Assembly (NCBI RefSeq): GCF_008370045.1
Contig: NZ_VOBN01000008.1
Span: 124,001 to 188,000, forward strand
From: Pseudomonas sp. ANT_J12
GTDB taxonomy: Bacteria; Pseudomonadota; Gammaproteobacteria; Pseudomonadales; Pseudomonadaceae
Length of the DNA: 64,000 bases
Direction of reading: 5' to 3'
In this document: positions 33,726-42,574 of the stretch, piece after piece
Numbering within the stretch: position 1 is the stretch's first letter
How the letters are laid out: every line of letters begins with the position of its first letter
The notes under the pieces: generated by a model
Seen by the model: only the letters and a program-made list of their open reading frames with translations
Told to the model about the DNA's origin: nothing
Databases searched by the model: none
Position numbers and translations under genes: made by a program

Positions 33726-35570
33726 TCATTGCGCTGTGCTCTTCTGAGTAACACCCACAAACGGCGCCTTGGCCCACACGACCTTGCCGCCGACCATGGT
33801 CAGCAGCACGTTATTGCGCGCCAGCTCAGCCTCGGGCACTTGCATGAAGTTCTTGTCCAGCACGATCAGGTCCGCGAACTTGCCGACCTCGACAGAACCG
33901 ACCACCGCGTCCAGCTTCAACTGCTCGGCAGCGTTCAGGGTGATGGTACGCAACACTTCCTCCCGGGACAGCGCCGGATCAGCGTTGAGCCTGCCCGCGT
34001 ACTTGGGACCATAGCTGTGTGGATTCTGCGGATCACCCGAGCGAGTGACACCGACTTTCAGCGCCAGGAATTCGTCGAGCGGATCCACCGGCCAGTCGCT
34101 GCCATAGGCCACGCGACCGCCCGCCCGGGCGATGCTGCCCGATGGCTCCATGCGGGCGAACCGCGCGGCGCCGAGGTGGTCGCTGGTGCCATCGACGGTG
34201 GACGGCGCTTGCTGGGCCCACTGGAACGACATGTTGGCCGTCACGTCGAGCGCCTTGAAGCGCGGATAGTCCGCCGGGTCCACTTCTTCGTTGTGGGTAA
34301 TGGTCGGGCGAAAGGCATTGCCCGGCAGTTGATGGCGCACGTATTCGATGCCGTTCAGTGAATCGCGCACCGCGCGGTCGCCGGTGGCGTGAAGGTGCGG
34401 ATCGAAGCCCGCCTCAACGGCCTTGAGCAGCAGCGGATTGAGCACTTGCGGCGGGAAGTACAGCTCGCCGAGATTCTTGCCCGGCGTCCATTTCGGCGCC
34501 TTCTCGGTGCCTGTGTTATGCAAATACGGCGTCAACATCGCGCCCGTGTCGGCCGGTGCGTTGATGATGCCGTCCATGAACACTTTGACGTGGCGCATGC
34601 TCACGCCCGGCGCGACTTTGGTTTCGCCCTGATCGTAGGTGTTGGCCAAAACCTTGGCATCAGCGATGGTTTTCCCCGGGTCCGCGGCCGCGGCGGCCGG
34701 GTCGAGTTTGATTGCCAACAAAGCCCGGGCGGTCAGTTCGCCCGACTGCTGCAAGGTCGTGAACGCTTTACCCATTTCGGGCCCCGACATGGCATCGAAG
34801 AAACTGGTGATGCCTTGCTGGCGCATGGCGTCGAGCGCGGCGCGGGTCTGGGTCAGCTTTTCGGCGTCGGTGGCGGGCGGCACCACGGCGGCCATGGTGT
34901 CGGCGGCGCCGTCTTCGCAGATGCCGTTCGGGTTGCCGGCGCTGTCGCGCACGTATTTGCCGTCGCTCGGGTTGGGGGTTTGCTTGGTGATGCCGGCGAC
35001 TTCCAGGCCGCGAGAGTTGGTCAGCACCGTGTGGAAGTCTGTCGAACGGACTTGAATCGGGCGTTTAGTCTTGAGCGCATCCAGAGTCGATTTGTCCGGA
35101 TCGCCATCGAGGCCATCCATGCCCATGCGATCCCAACTGCCGACTTCGAGCCACACGTCCGGGCCTTTGTCCTTGTCGGCATCCAGGCATGCCTGGATGG
35201 TTTCCTGGAACACTTTGCGCGTCATCGTCTGGTATTTCAGGTCGCACAGGGTCATGGCGCGGCCGCCGTCCCCCGGATGCATGTGCCCGTCGATGAAGCC
35301 CGGCATCAGCATGCGCCCGGCCAGATCGATCAGCTGTGTCTGCTTGCCGATATAGGGCGCGACGCCTTCATCACTGCCGACATACACAATCTTGCCGCCC
35401 GTGACAGCGATCGCCTGCTGCACCGAATTCTTGCCATCGACGGTGTAGACATAGCCGTTGCGCAGCACCATGTCGGCAGCGGTCGACCCCTGGGTCTGAC
35501 ATCCCACCAACCCCACACCCGCCAATGCCGTGGTCGCAGCCACCGCGATAAATAGCCCGGAAAATTTCAC
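33726..35570 (-). CDS. Exported amidohydrolase (YtcJ-like, amidohydrolase 3 family), lipoprotein
   Basis: A 614-residue metal-dependent hydrolase. The N terminus is a lipoprotein signal with lipobox GLVGC at about residue 24, so it should be lipid-anchored in the periplasm. The TIM-barrel core shows MPGFIDGHMHPGDGG (H-x-H metal site), HLHATGDRAVRDS and YGSDWPVDPLDEF. The start is a GTG at 35570 with AGAGGTGGGTCA upstream. Family members hydrolyse cyclic or N-acyl amides, but the substrate is rarely known. The LuxR gene lies 130 bp upstream on the same strand. Confidence 0.88.
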   Translation of the reverse strand: MKFSGLFIAVAATTALAGVGLVGCQTQGSTAADMVLRNGYVYTVDGKNSVQQAIAVTGGKIVYVGSDEGVAPYIGKQTQLIDLAGRMLMPGFIDGHMHPGDGGRAMTLCDLKYQTMTRKVFQETIQACLDADKDKGPDVWLEVGSWDRMGMDGLDGDPDKSTLDALKTKRPIQVRSTDFHTVLTNSRGLEVAGITKQTPNPSDGKYVRDSAGNPNGICEDGAADTMAAVVPPATDAEKLTQTRAALDAMRQQGITSFFDAMSGPEMGKAFTTLQQSGELTARALLAIKLDPAAAAADPGKTIADAKVLANTYDQGETKVAPGVSMRHVKVFMDGIINAPADTGAMLTPYLHNTGTEKAPKWTPGKNLGELYFPPQVLNPLLLKAVEAGFDPHLHATGDRAVRDSLNGIEYVRHQLPGNAFRPTITHNEEVDPADYPRFKALDVTANMSFQWAQQAPSTVDGTSDHLGAARFARMEPSGSIARAGGRVAYGSDWPVDPLDEFLALKVGVTRSGDPQNPHSYGPKYAGRLNADPALSREEVLRTITLNAAEQLKLDAVVGSVEVGKFADLIVLDKNFMQVPEAELARNNVLLTMVGGKVVWAKAPFVGVTQKSTAQ

Positions 35571-35700
35571 TGACCCACCTCTGTTCTTATAGTTTTTTGA
35601 AGTGCCCGGACAGACTGGCGCGCCAGCCCGTGGCAGGCAGGCCTACCCTATAGCGCGCAAGCGAAATCCGGACCTCCGCAAATGAGGAGGGGTCAGGCAA

Positions 35701-36711
35701 TTAGTGGGGAATACGCCGGGTATCGTGGGACGGCGAACGCAGGACAGAACCCAGTTCCACCTTGCTCTTCACGCCAAGCTGCAAATAGCAGTTACGCAGA
35801 TACGTGCGCACGGTGGCCGGGCTCAGCCCCAGGGTTTTGGCGATTTCCTTGTAGGAGTGGCCGGCGGCAAACAGCATCGCGGCCGTGCGTTCGCGAGGCG
35901 CCAGCACCGCCCCGCGCGATTGTGTTTCGAGGGACAGAATCACATGCTCGGCGTTCGGGCTCAGCGTCAGCGTGCAACGACCGAAACGGATCACGCACGG
36001 CGCTTTGGCCAGTTGCGCGATCACCTCAAACGGCAGCGTCGAGCCGCTCCACCCCGGCAATTCACGCTGAATCGCGGCGCACAAATTGGCGCCGACGTAC
36101 AGCAGACTGCCGTCGAGTCGGGCGATACCGAAGTCAGTGGCGCCGCTGCCGGTGTCGAAGCGAATCATGTCCTGCACCTGGAACCGCCACAGTTGCAGCA
36201 GATGATCGCAGAACGCAGAAAACAACTCGGCCTCATTGTCGCTGAACCCCGGCGCATCATCGCCACGGTACACGCAGACGAAAAACAGCAAGCCGCTTTC
36301 GGGCAATTCGAAGGTGATGCACATCGGGTGATACAGGTCGTGACGCCGCGCGAAGTCGTTCACTTCTTCACTCGGGTCGGTGTAACCGCTTTCACGCACC
36401 ACCGCTCCGAGCTGGCTCAGGGTGTCGTTGGAAAACTTGTCGATTTGCGCACAGGTGTGCCATTCGGCCGCGAACGATTGCGGCAGATTGATGCGCCCGT
36501 GCATCCAGCTTTGGGGCGGCGCATCGGCGTCCGACCCCGACATCTCGCCCCACCAGGAGGACGCGAACGGCACCAGTTCGCTGAAGGCGTGCAGGCCGTC
36601 TTCGATGAATTGCGAGTCGCCGCGATCCCGGGCCAGGCGACCGAGGTGGAGGATGCAGCGGTTGAAGGCGTTGAGTGTGGTCATGGCACCGACGTCGTTA
36701 CCCTCCCGCAT
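35701..36711 (-). CDS. LuxR-family transcriptional regulator
   Basis: A 336-residue regulator with a C-terminal GerE-type HTH: LAPRERTAAMLFAAGHSYKEIAK, then TLGLSPATVRTYLRNCYLQLGVKSK. The N-terminal 260 residues form a sensory domain of unknown ligand; no autoinducer-binding signature is evident. The ATG at 36711 (MREGNDVGAM) is preferred because AAGGAT lies eight bases upstream; the first ATG of the open frame (36786) overlaps the divergent gene region. It is divergent from the DapF-like gene and upstream of the amidohydrolase gene, and could control either. Confidence 0.85.
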   Translation of the reverse strand: MREGNDVGAMTTLNAFNRCILHLGRLARDRGDSQFIEDGLHAFSELVPFASSWWGEMSGSDADAPPQSWMHGRINLPQSFAAEWHTCAQIDKFSNDTLSQLGAVVRESGYTDPSEEVNDFARRHDLYHPMCITFELPESGLLFFVCVYRGDDAPGFSDNEAELFSAFCDHLLQLWRFQVQDMIRFDTGSGATDFGIARLDGSLLYVGANLCAAIQRELPGWSGSTLPFEVIAQLAKAPCVIRFGRCTLTLSPNAEHVILSLETQSRGAVLAPRERTAAMLFAAGHSYKEIAKTLGLSPATVRTYLRNCYLQLGVKSKVELGSVLRSPSHDTRRIPH

Positions 36712-36866
36712 AGTTCTTATCCTTTGGCTACATCGCGTATTGATTGGACGATGCCATAGGGGCAGTGATGACGTCCATACCGTCACCGCTTGAAAAAGTC
36801 CTGCAGGTGGGGCTAGATCGCGGCTGGACGTCCATTCACCTTCTATCTCGTCGCCAAGGACTCTTC

Positions 36867-37685
36867 ATGCCACTGAGCTTCCACAAAATGCACGCCAATG
36901 GTGATGATTTCGTGATTGTCGACTCGCGAAATTCGCCCCTCTCAATAACCAGTGCCCTGGCACGGCGAATGGGCGATCGGCACCGTGGAGTGGGGTTCAA
37001 TCAACTCGCGGTCATGCTCGATTGCGATGATGCCGCCGCGCGCTTGATGTTCTGGAATGCCGATGGCTCCACGCTGGAGGCCTGTGGCAGCGCAACACGA
37101 GGGGCGGCGGATCGACTGATGCGTGAATCAAATACGACCTCGATAGTATTGCGAACCAACCGTGGACTGCTCACGTGCGAACGCACCTCAACGGGTGCCA
37201 TTTCTGTCGCCATGGGAAAACCGCTTTTCGGCTGGTCGGCTATTCCCCTGGCGCAGGAAGTGGACACGGCTGTTTTGCCACTGACTGGCGACCCCGCAGC
37301 GTGCAGCATGGGAAATCCGCACTGCACTTATTTTGTGGACGATCTGACAACCGTTGATATAGCGGCCATCGGACCGACCATTGAAACCGACGCTCTATTT
37401 CCACTGAAAACGAATGTGCATTTCGTCCAGGTCATCGACCGCACGCACATTCGGCTGCGCATCTGGGAGCGCGGCGGTGGCATCCCGCTCGGCTCGGGCT
37501 CCTGCTCTTGTGGCGCGGCGGTCAACGGCATTCGCCGGGGCTTGCTGGACAACTGCGTCGAGGTTGAATGTGATGGCGGGACCGTTACGGTTCAATGGGA
37601 TGGGCTGGGGTCTGTTTTTCTCATTGGACCGGTAGAGACGTGTTTCTCCGGAACACTGACGGATCGATTTTTACAGGCGCTTTAG
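36867..37685 (+). CDS. Diaminopimelate-epimerase-like protein with one catalytic Cys replaced
   Basis: A 272-residue cytosolic protein of the DapF fold: two similar alpha/beta halves. NADGSTLEACGS keeps the first catalytic cysteine (C73, same number as in E. coli DapF). In the second half the conserved ERGGG (201-205) is followed by IPLGSGSCSCGAAV: the position of the second catalytic cysteine, five residues after the last Gly of ERGGG, is S210, with cysteines displaced to 213 and 215. The canonical form is ERGAGETxACGTGAC. The ATG at 36867 follows AAGGACTCTTC. A second, normal dapF would be expected elsewhere. The substrate may be another amino acid, or the protein may be inactive as a racemase. 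Confidence 0.78.
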   Translation: MPLSFHKMHANGDDFVIVDSRNSPLSITSALARRMGDRHRGVGFNQLAVMLDCDDAAARLMFWNADGSTLEACGSATRGAADRLMRESNTTSIVLRTNRGLLTCERTSTGAISVAMGKPLFGWSAIPLAQEVDTAVLPLTGDPAACSMGNPHCTYFVDDLTTVDIAAIGPTIETDALFPLKTNVHFVQVIDRTHIRLRIWERGGGIPLGSGSCSCGAAVNGIRRGLLDNCVEVECDGGTVTVQWDGLGSVFLIGPVETCFSGTLTDRFLQAL

Positions 37686-37694
37686 CTGCGCCGT

Positions 37695-37964
37695 TCAATC
37701 AACCGGGATCACCGCAGGCTTCCCCTTCTCCTTCAACAAAAGCACCAAAAACTTCGCCGGCTTGTCCTGACTCGCATTACGCCCAACCGTGTGCACATCT
37801 TCAGGCCCTTCATGAAAGCTCTGCCCTGGCGTCAGCATCACTTCCTTGCCGCCCTTCACGCCCATGACGATGGAGCCTTCGAGCACATAGATGAAGCCAT
37901 GGGCGTCGTGCCGATGGACCGGATCGGCGCCGCCGGGCGAGTATTCCACGGTGATCATCAGCAC
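37695..37964 (-). CDS. Cupin-domain protein, apparently truncated at the 5' end
   Basis: 89 residues forming most of a single cupin: HRHDAHGFIYVLEGSIVMGVKGG (metal-site H-x-H and E) and GQSFHEGPEDVHTVGRNAS. Related proteins are about 130 residues and begin with a signal peptide followed by a PGKEVLMITVEY-type segment. Here PYPGKEVL is found upstream in frame, but the frame reaches a stop near 38055 without any ATG and without a signal peptide. I therefore suspect a decayed or non-exported copy. It is convergent with the DapF-like gene, 9 bp from its end. Confidence 0.6.
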   Translation of the reverse strand: MLMITVEYSPGGADPVHRHDAHGFIYVLEGSIVMGVKGGKEVMLTPGQSFHEGPEDVHTVGRNASQDKPAKFLVLLLKEKGKPAVIPVD

Positions 37965-38196
37965 TTCTTTTCCGGGATAGGGGGTGGACCGTGGGGTGCA
38001 CCTGTCGGCGGGTGATGATCGACTATCAAGCCAGAAGCCGAAGCCCCATTAAGTTTAGGCAACCGCTCACGGAACGCCCTTTTCAATTAGGCAGCCTCGG
38101 ACGAACCGCCTCTAGCTCATTCGCTGTATAGTTTTGTATATTACGAAACCGATTTTCCAAGATGCCCCTCATGCCCTCTTCCTTCGTTCCGTCTTC

Positions 38197-38838
38197 ATGA
38201 CCAGCATTCGCCAACGCAATCAGCACCTGATCCTGGCCGCCGCCAGCGAAGAATTTGCCGCCAAGGGTTTCGACGCCACCCAGACCCGGGACATCGCCGC
38301 GCGCGCGGGGGTGCCGAAGGCGAATCTGTATTACTACTTCCAGACCAAGGAAAACCTCTACGCCAAGGTGTTGCTCGGGTTTGTCGAGCCCTTGCTGGAG
38401 GCGTCGGCGATGTTGCGCGAGAGCGATGATCCGGTGGAGGGCTTGCAGGCCTACATTGCGGCGCGGATTCGCATTGCGCGGGAGCATCCGCACATTGCCA
38501 AGGTGTTCAGTGGCGAGTTGTTGCTCGGGGGACGGCAGTTGCCCGGGGAGTGTCGGGATTTGTTGTATGCCGAGGCGCAGCGCAATGTCGAGTGCCTGCG
38601 CAGCTGGATTGAGCGCGGGCTGTTGGCGCCGGTGGATCCTGAGCATCTGATGTTGTTTATCTGGTCGGCGACGCGCACCTACACCAATCTGGGTTGGCAG
38701 ATGGCCCATATCACCGGGAGGCAGGTGCCGGAGGATGGGGATTACCGGAATGCGGCGGCGACGATTACCCGGTTGGTGCTGGGGGGTGTGGTGCCGGAGC
38801 GGGTTGGGGCGATTGGCGGGTTGATGTTTGCGACGTGA
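38197..38838 (+). CDS. TetR-family transcriptional regulator
   Basis: A 213-residue repressor-type protein. The N-terminal HTH reads ILAAASEEFAAKGFDATQTR, then DIAARAGVPKANLYYYFQTKE, typical of TetR. The C-terminal domain resembles the RutR/YcdC type (AREHPHIAKVFSGELL and FIWSATRTYTNLGWQ). The ATG at 38197 gives the normal short N terminus; the open frame begins 63 bases earlier. No obvious target gene is adjacent; the truncated cupin lies divergent behind it. Confidence 0.87.
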   Translation: MTSIRQRNQHLILAAASEEFAAKGFDATQTRDIAARAGVPKANLYYYFQTKENLYAKVLLGFVEPLLEASAMLRESDDPVEGLQAYIAARIRIAREHPHIAKVFSGELLLGGRQLPGECRDLLYAEAQRNVECLRSWIERGLLAPVDPEHLMLFIWSATRTYTNLGWQMAHITGRQVPEDGDYRNAAATITRLVLGGVVPERVGAIGGLMFAT

Positions 38839-38864
38839 TTTGGGGGGCGGCTGCGCAAGGCAGG

Positions 38865-39678
38865 CGCGAGGCTTGCCCGCGAAGAACGATAACGCCGTAT
38901 GTCAGACACCACGCCTTAATCGTAGGAGCAAAGCTTGCTCGCGATGAACGAAAACGCGGTGTGTCAGGCTTGACGCCTTCGCGAGCAAGCTTCGCTCCTA
39001 CAGGGATTGGTGTTGGCTGCCAATTGTGTGAACGACGCAAAACAATTGTAGGAGCGAGGCTTGCCCGCGAAGGCGGTGTGTCAATGACGATGATGTCGGC
39101 TGACACGCCGCCTTCGCGAGCAAGCTTCGCTCCTACAGGGATTGGTGTTGGCTGCCAATTGTGTGAACGACGCAAAACAAATGTAGGAGCGAGGCTTGCC
39201 CGCGAAGGCGGTGTGTCAACGACGAAGATGCCGACTGACACGCCGCTTTCGCGAGCAAGCTTCGCTCCTACAGGGATTGGTGTTGGCTGCCAATTGTGTG
39301 AACGGCGCAAAACAATTGTAGGAGCGAGGCTTGCCCGCGATAGCGGTGTGTCAACGACGAAGATGTCGGCTGACACGCCGCTTTCGCGAGCAAGCTTTGC
39401 TCCTACAGGGATTGGTGTTGGCTGCCAATTTTGTGAACGACGCAAAACAAATGTAGGAGCGAGGCTTGCCCGCGAAGGCGGTGTGTCAATGACGATGATG
39501 TCGGCTGACACGCCGCTTTCGCGAGCAAGCTTCGCTCCTACAGGGATTGGTGTTGGCTGCCAATTGTGTGAACGGCGCAAAACAATTGTAGGAGCGAGGC
39601 TTGCCCGCGAAGGCGGTGTGTCAATGACGATGATGTCGACTGACACGCCGCCTTCGCGAGCAAGCTTTGCTCCTACAG
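38865..39678. repeat. Tandem array of 135-bp units built from REP-like palindromes, family B
   Basis: Five head-to-tail units begin at 39051, 39186, 39321, 39456 and 39591 (the GGAGCGAGGC start of each), spaced exactly 135 bp; a diverged partial unit precedes them from about 38930 and the last unit is cut short at about 39678. Each unit has a left arm TGTAGGAGCGAGGCTTGCCC, a middle with GGTGTGTCAA, the right arm GCGAGCAAGCTTCGCTCCTA, and a spacer with GGTGTTGGCTGCCAATT. As 135 is a multiple of three, both strands stay open as long spurious ORFs. Units differ by a few single bases (TTGTGTG / TTTTGTG, GACGC / GGCGC). Confidence 0.92.
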
Positions 39679-39699
39679 GGTCCAGCAGTACGCCCCTCG

Positions 39700-40719
39700 C
39701 TAGGGCATCTGGTCCAGCGGCAAGGACCCGGCGGCCGCTCGTTTGTCATACCAACGCTGGAGTGTTTCGGGCAGGCGCCCTTTCCAGCCTGGTACGTTGG
39801 TGTAGTAACGGGCGCGAAGATTGCCCTTCGAATCGCTCACGATCAACACCAGCCAGAAGCGTGAGTCGGTGGCGCGCATGAAAATTGAAGCGTTGATACC
39901 GCCGAGCCCGCGTACCCACATTTCATCGACTTCGGCGCCCGGCACATCGCTGGATGCGTCACCCTTGGTCCGAGAACTGCTGCTCTCGACCAACCGCCGG
40001 TAGTCGTCCTTGAGCAATGTGCGCATCGCGTCGTCTTCCTGTTGCGTGCGCACCAATCCGACGCTGAGCAAATCGTCTTCCAACGGCAGAGACTGCTCCG
40101 ATGCCACGTATCGTCCGGCATAAAACACGCCCATCCCGGCACCGCATTCCGAGTCACTGCCCTGCTGATTGACATCCAGCACGCCATTCATGGCGATGAA
40201 GGTCAGCGCACAATCGCCCTCGGCGTAATGCGCCGTCGTGCCTTCGAGGGTAGCGACACCGTCCAGATTGCCCATATTGGCGCCGTTGGCAGCCAGGACA
40301 TTGAACGTGATGTGGGTCGAATCTTTACGCCGGGTCTTCAACTCGCCATCGTTCGCTACGCCCCACGGAATCATCTGCCAAGTGGCGTCCCACGAAAACG
40401 GCGTGGCCATGTAGCCCAGTTCGGTGATGCGCATTTGATACTTCTGCCGCAGGCAAGAGAGGTCATCCGCGCACAGATTGCGCTGTTTCAGCCACTGGCG
40501 CTGGTCGGTCTTCAGCGCTTTGGAATCAGCGACTTTCGGCAACGTGGCGCTCCACAGTTCGCCCAGTTTTTTATCCAGGTTGGAGGTGTAAGCGTCGGCG
40601 CAAATGGCTTTTTCGCTGGGGCTGGCGGCGCTGGTGCAGTCGAAGCTGCTGGCGTGGGAAACGCCGGACACTGCTAACAGCAAGGCGATGACGATGACAG
40701 GAGAAAACGTGAGAGGCAC
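39700..40719 (-). CDS. Exported protein with LprI-like N-terminal domain
   Basis: A 339-residue protein with a signal peptide (VIVIALLLAVSGVSHA, cut near residue 24). Residues about 25-100 form a lysozyme-inhibitor LprI-type domain with paired cysteines: FDCTSAASPSEKAICAD and QRQWLKQRNLCADDLSCLRQKY. The C-terminal 230 residues are not recognised. LprI-like domains inhibit lysozyme in some bacteria, but most members are untested. The start is a GTG at 40719 without a strong ribosome binding site. Confidence 0.8.
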   Translation of the reverse strand: MPLTFSPVIVIALLLAVSGVSHASSFDCTSAASPSEKAICADAYTSNLDKKLGELWSATLPKVADSKALKTDQRQWLKQRNLCADDLSCLRQKYQMRITELGYMATPFSWDATWQMIPWGVANDGELKTRRKDSTHITFNVLAANGANMGNLDGVATLEGTTAHYAEGDCALTFIAMNGVLDVNQQGSDSECGAGMGVFYAGRYVASEQSLPLEDDLLSVGLVRTQQEDDAMRTLLKDDYRRLVESSSSRTKGDASSDVPGAEVDEMWVRGLGGINASIFMRATDSRFWLVLIVSDSKGNLRARYYTNVPGWKGRLPETLQRWYDKRAAAGSLPLDQMP

Positions 40720-40756
40720 GGGCAGATTCCATTCTTCAGATGAGCACTGACGTTAA

Positions 40757-40790
40757 TGAAAACAGGCGCCCTTTGGGCGCCCGTTTCGTT
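40757..40790 (-). terminator. Rho-independent terminator
   Basis: GGGCGCCCAAAGGGCGCC followed by TGTTTT when read on the reverse strand. However, it lies upstream of the lipoprotein gene's 3' end in that orientation (the gene ends at 40802), so it terminates that gene's transcript before the LprI-like gene. Confidence 0.75.
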
Positions 40791-40801
40791 TAGCCCATGG
40801 C

Positions 40802-41437
40802 TTACAGATTCTTGGCCATGGTGTCAGTGACGGTTTTCAGCGCTTGTTCGGTGCTTTGTTTCCAGTCGTTGTCGGTCACGGTCTGCACGCCTTCGCGGTT
40901 CTGACCAAAGATCTCGATCGGTTTCGCCGAGGTGCCGGTGTCGACTTTCAAGTGCACTTTATTGTTCACGCCGACGGTGAAGAAGCCCGGGGACATCCAC
41001 GACCAGAATTCGATAACGTGCACGGTGACCGCTTGGGTATCGACGGTTTTTTCGCTGCTCGGCACGACCCGGTAACCCGCCTGGCCGTACGCCGCGGCGA
41101 TGCTTTTGGCGACAAGGTCGCTGAGTCGGGTGCCTTCAGGCAGCAATACGTCGCCCAGTCCCTTACCGTAGCCGTTGCGTTTACGGGCAATGGCGCGCTC
41201 GGTGATGGATTTATCGTTGATCTCGCCCTCCTTGAGGGATGGGGTCTCCGGAAGCTCAGGCTTGAGTTCGAAGCGGCGCTCGTCCAGCACGCTGATGAAC
41301 ACTTTCTGGCCATTGCCATTGGCCGCTGGCGGCGTGGTGATGTCCACCACCGAACGGCTGGTTGCGCAGCCGAATAGCGCGGTGGTCGCCAGCAACAGAC
41401 AGGCGAGTTTGAGGTGTTTCGTGACAGCTCCGGTCAT
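40802..41437 (-). CDS. Lipoprotein, YajG-like
   Basis: A 211-residue lipoprotein with lipobox LFGC at about residue 24. The mature part has RSVVDITTPPAANGNG, KVFISVLDERRFELKP and a C-terminal domain with VIEFWSWMSPGFFTVGVNNKVHLKV, a pattern seen in YajG-type and related outer-membrane lipoproteins of unknown function. ATG at 41437. Monocistronic, with a hairpin terminator just downstream. Confidence 0.75.
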   Translation of the reverse strand: MTGAVTKHLKLACLLLATTALFGCATSRSVVDITTPPAANGNGQKVFISVLDERRFELKPELPETPSLKEGEINDKSITERAIARKRNGYGKGLGDVLLPEGTRLSDLVAKSIAAAYGQAGYRVVPSSEKTVDTQAVTVHVIEFWSWMSPGFFTVGVNNKVHLKVDTGTSAKPIEIFGQNREGVQTVTDNDWKQSTEQALKTVTDTMAKNL

Positions 41438-41566
41438 TGTGATCAGTCCACTTTTCGATTCTGGAAGACAAACGTGTCTCGCGCTCTGGCGCGAGCACTA
41501 ACCATCGGCCGCAAGTCGACAATCATGAGTCGCCACGGCTGATTTCTGGTTGAACGCGGACGCGGG

Positions 41567-42100
41567 CTAAACGCGGATTTCGGCGGTGGGCAAAACGTCG
41601 ATCCGTGCCACGGGGCCGGTCAGGTGCGCGAGGTCGGCGTTGTGCTCGGCGATGATGTCTTCGGCGGCGAGGTTGCCGTTGTCGACGGTGGAATGCGCGT
41701 CGCTGGCGAGTACCACGTCATAGCTCAGGTTCAGGGCCTGGCGCACGGTGGCGTTGACGCAATAGTCGGTTTGCAGGCCGCAGATGATCAGCCGGTCAGT
41801 GCCCTGGTCTTGCAGCAAGGCTTGCAGGTGGGTCTTGTAAAACGAATCCCGGGTGGTCTTGCGCACGCGCAGGTCCTGCGGGGAAGTCTCCAGGCTGGCG
41901 GCCAACTGCCAACCTTCGGAGCCGTGTTGCAGCAAGTCGCCCTTTTCTTCGTGCTGGATCAGGACCACCGGGACCCCGGTTTCCCTGGCCTTGGCACTCA
42001 GGCTATTGATGTTCGCAATGACGCGTTGGATGTCGAAGCATTCGTACTCGCCAGTGCACAGGGCGTGTTGGACGTCGATGATCAGCAGTGCGGTGGTCAT
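41567..42100 (-). CDS. Cysteine hydrolase, isochorismatase family
   Basis: A 177-residue cytosolic hydrolase. The catalytic triad of the family is visible: D9 (LLIIDVQHAL), K81 (VRKTTRDSF) and C114 in LQTDYCVNATVRQA. Members cleave amides or vinyl ethers (nicotinamide, isochorismate, ureidoacrylate), so the substrate is open. The ATG at 42100 follows AAGGCTCCCTGCC. It is divergent from the ice nucleation gene. Confidence 0.88.
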   Translation of the reverse strand: MTTALLIIDVQHALCTGEYECFDIQRVIANINSLSAKARETGVPVVLIQHEEKGDLLQHGSEGWQLAASLETSPQDLRVRKTTRDSFYKTHLQALLQDQGTDRLIICGLQTDYCVNATVRQALNLSYDVVLASDAHSTVDNGNLAAEDIIAEHNADLAHLTGPVARIDVLPTAEIRV

Positions 42101-42574
42101 GGCAGGGAGCCTTAAAGTAATCCATCAGATTAAGGGGGGACGCTACCGGGTCCCTGAGGGCCGAGCGAGGATCGCGTGCCGTCGATAATGCCGTAAAACG
42201 CGTTCGTATAGAACAGCGCCGTTTCAGAGCGTACGCAGCTTCCCCACCGCCGCTAATTTGAATTAAAAAAGCATTAAACCACATCCACCCTGACATTAAT
42301 TTGTTGCGCTATTGTAACGAGCAATATCATTTCAATAACCACCACAATAAGTGTAGGCAATATTGATACTTTGCTTTAGGGTGAATCATCGATATCGAGA
42401 AGTTTCGCCAGGACTGCGACCTGTTTAACAACAGGGCTGCGGCTTTGCCGCTGGCTATCAATGGATTTCAGCCAGTGACTGTGAGTAATCAACTGATCGT
42501 TCTTTTTTGAACGGGATGGACACTTACAATCCTGATTCCCGCTGATGCGGTTATATCCATTGAGTACACTTGAT
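42101..42574. promoter_or_regulatory. Long AT-rich leader upstream of the ice nucleation gene
   Basis: 474 bp with no supported gene. The part 42250-42385 is markedly AT-rich for this genome (for example GCATTAAACCACATCC and TTTGTTGCGCTATTGTAACG), likely the promoter zone of the ice nucleation gene. A reverse-strand ORF at 42376-42672 overlaps the conserved N terminus of that gene and is not supported. The gene's own ribosome binding site is weak. Confidence 0.45.

Noticed and set aside
38865..39678. CRISPR array
   Set aside because: The unit is 135 bp with conserved spacers as well as repeats; CRISPR spacers should differ, and no cas genes are near.
38694..39881. 395-residue forward ORF and a 293-residue reverse ORF across the repeat array
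   Set aside because: Both are translations of the 135-bp tandem repeat, which stays open because the unit length is a multiple of three; no ribosome binding site or known domain.
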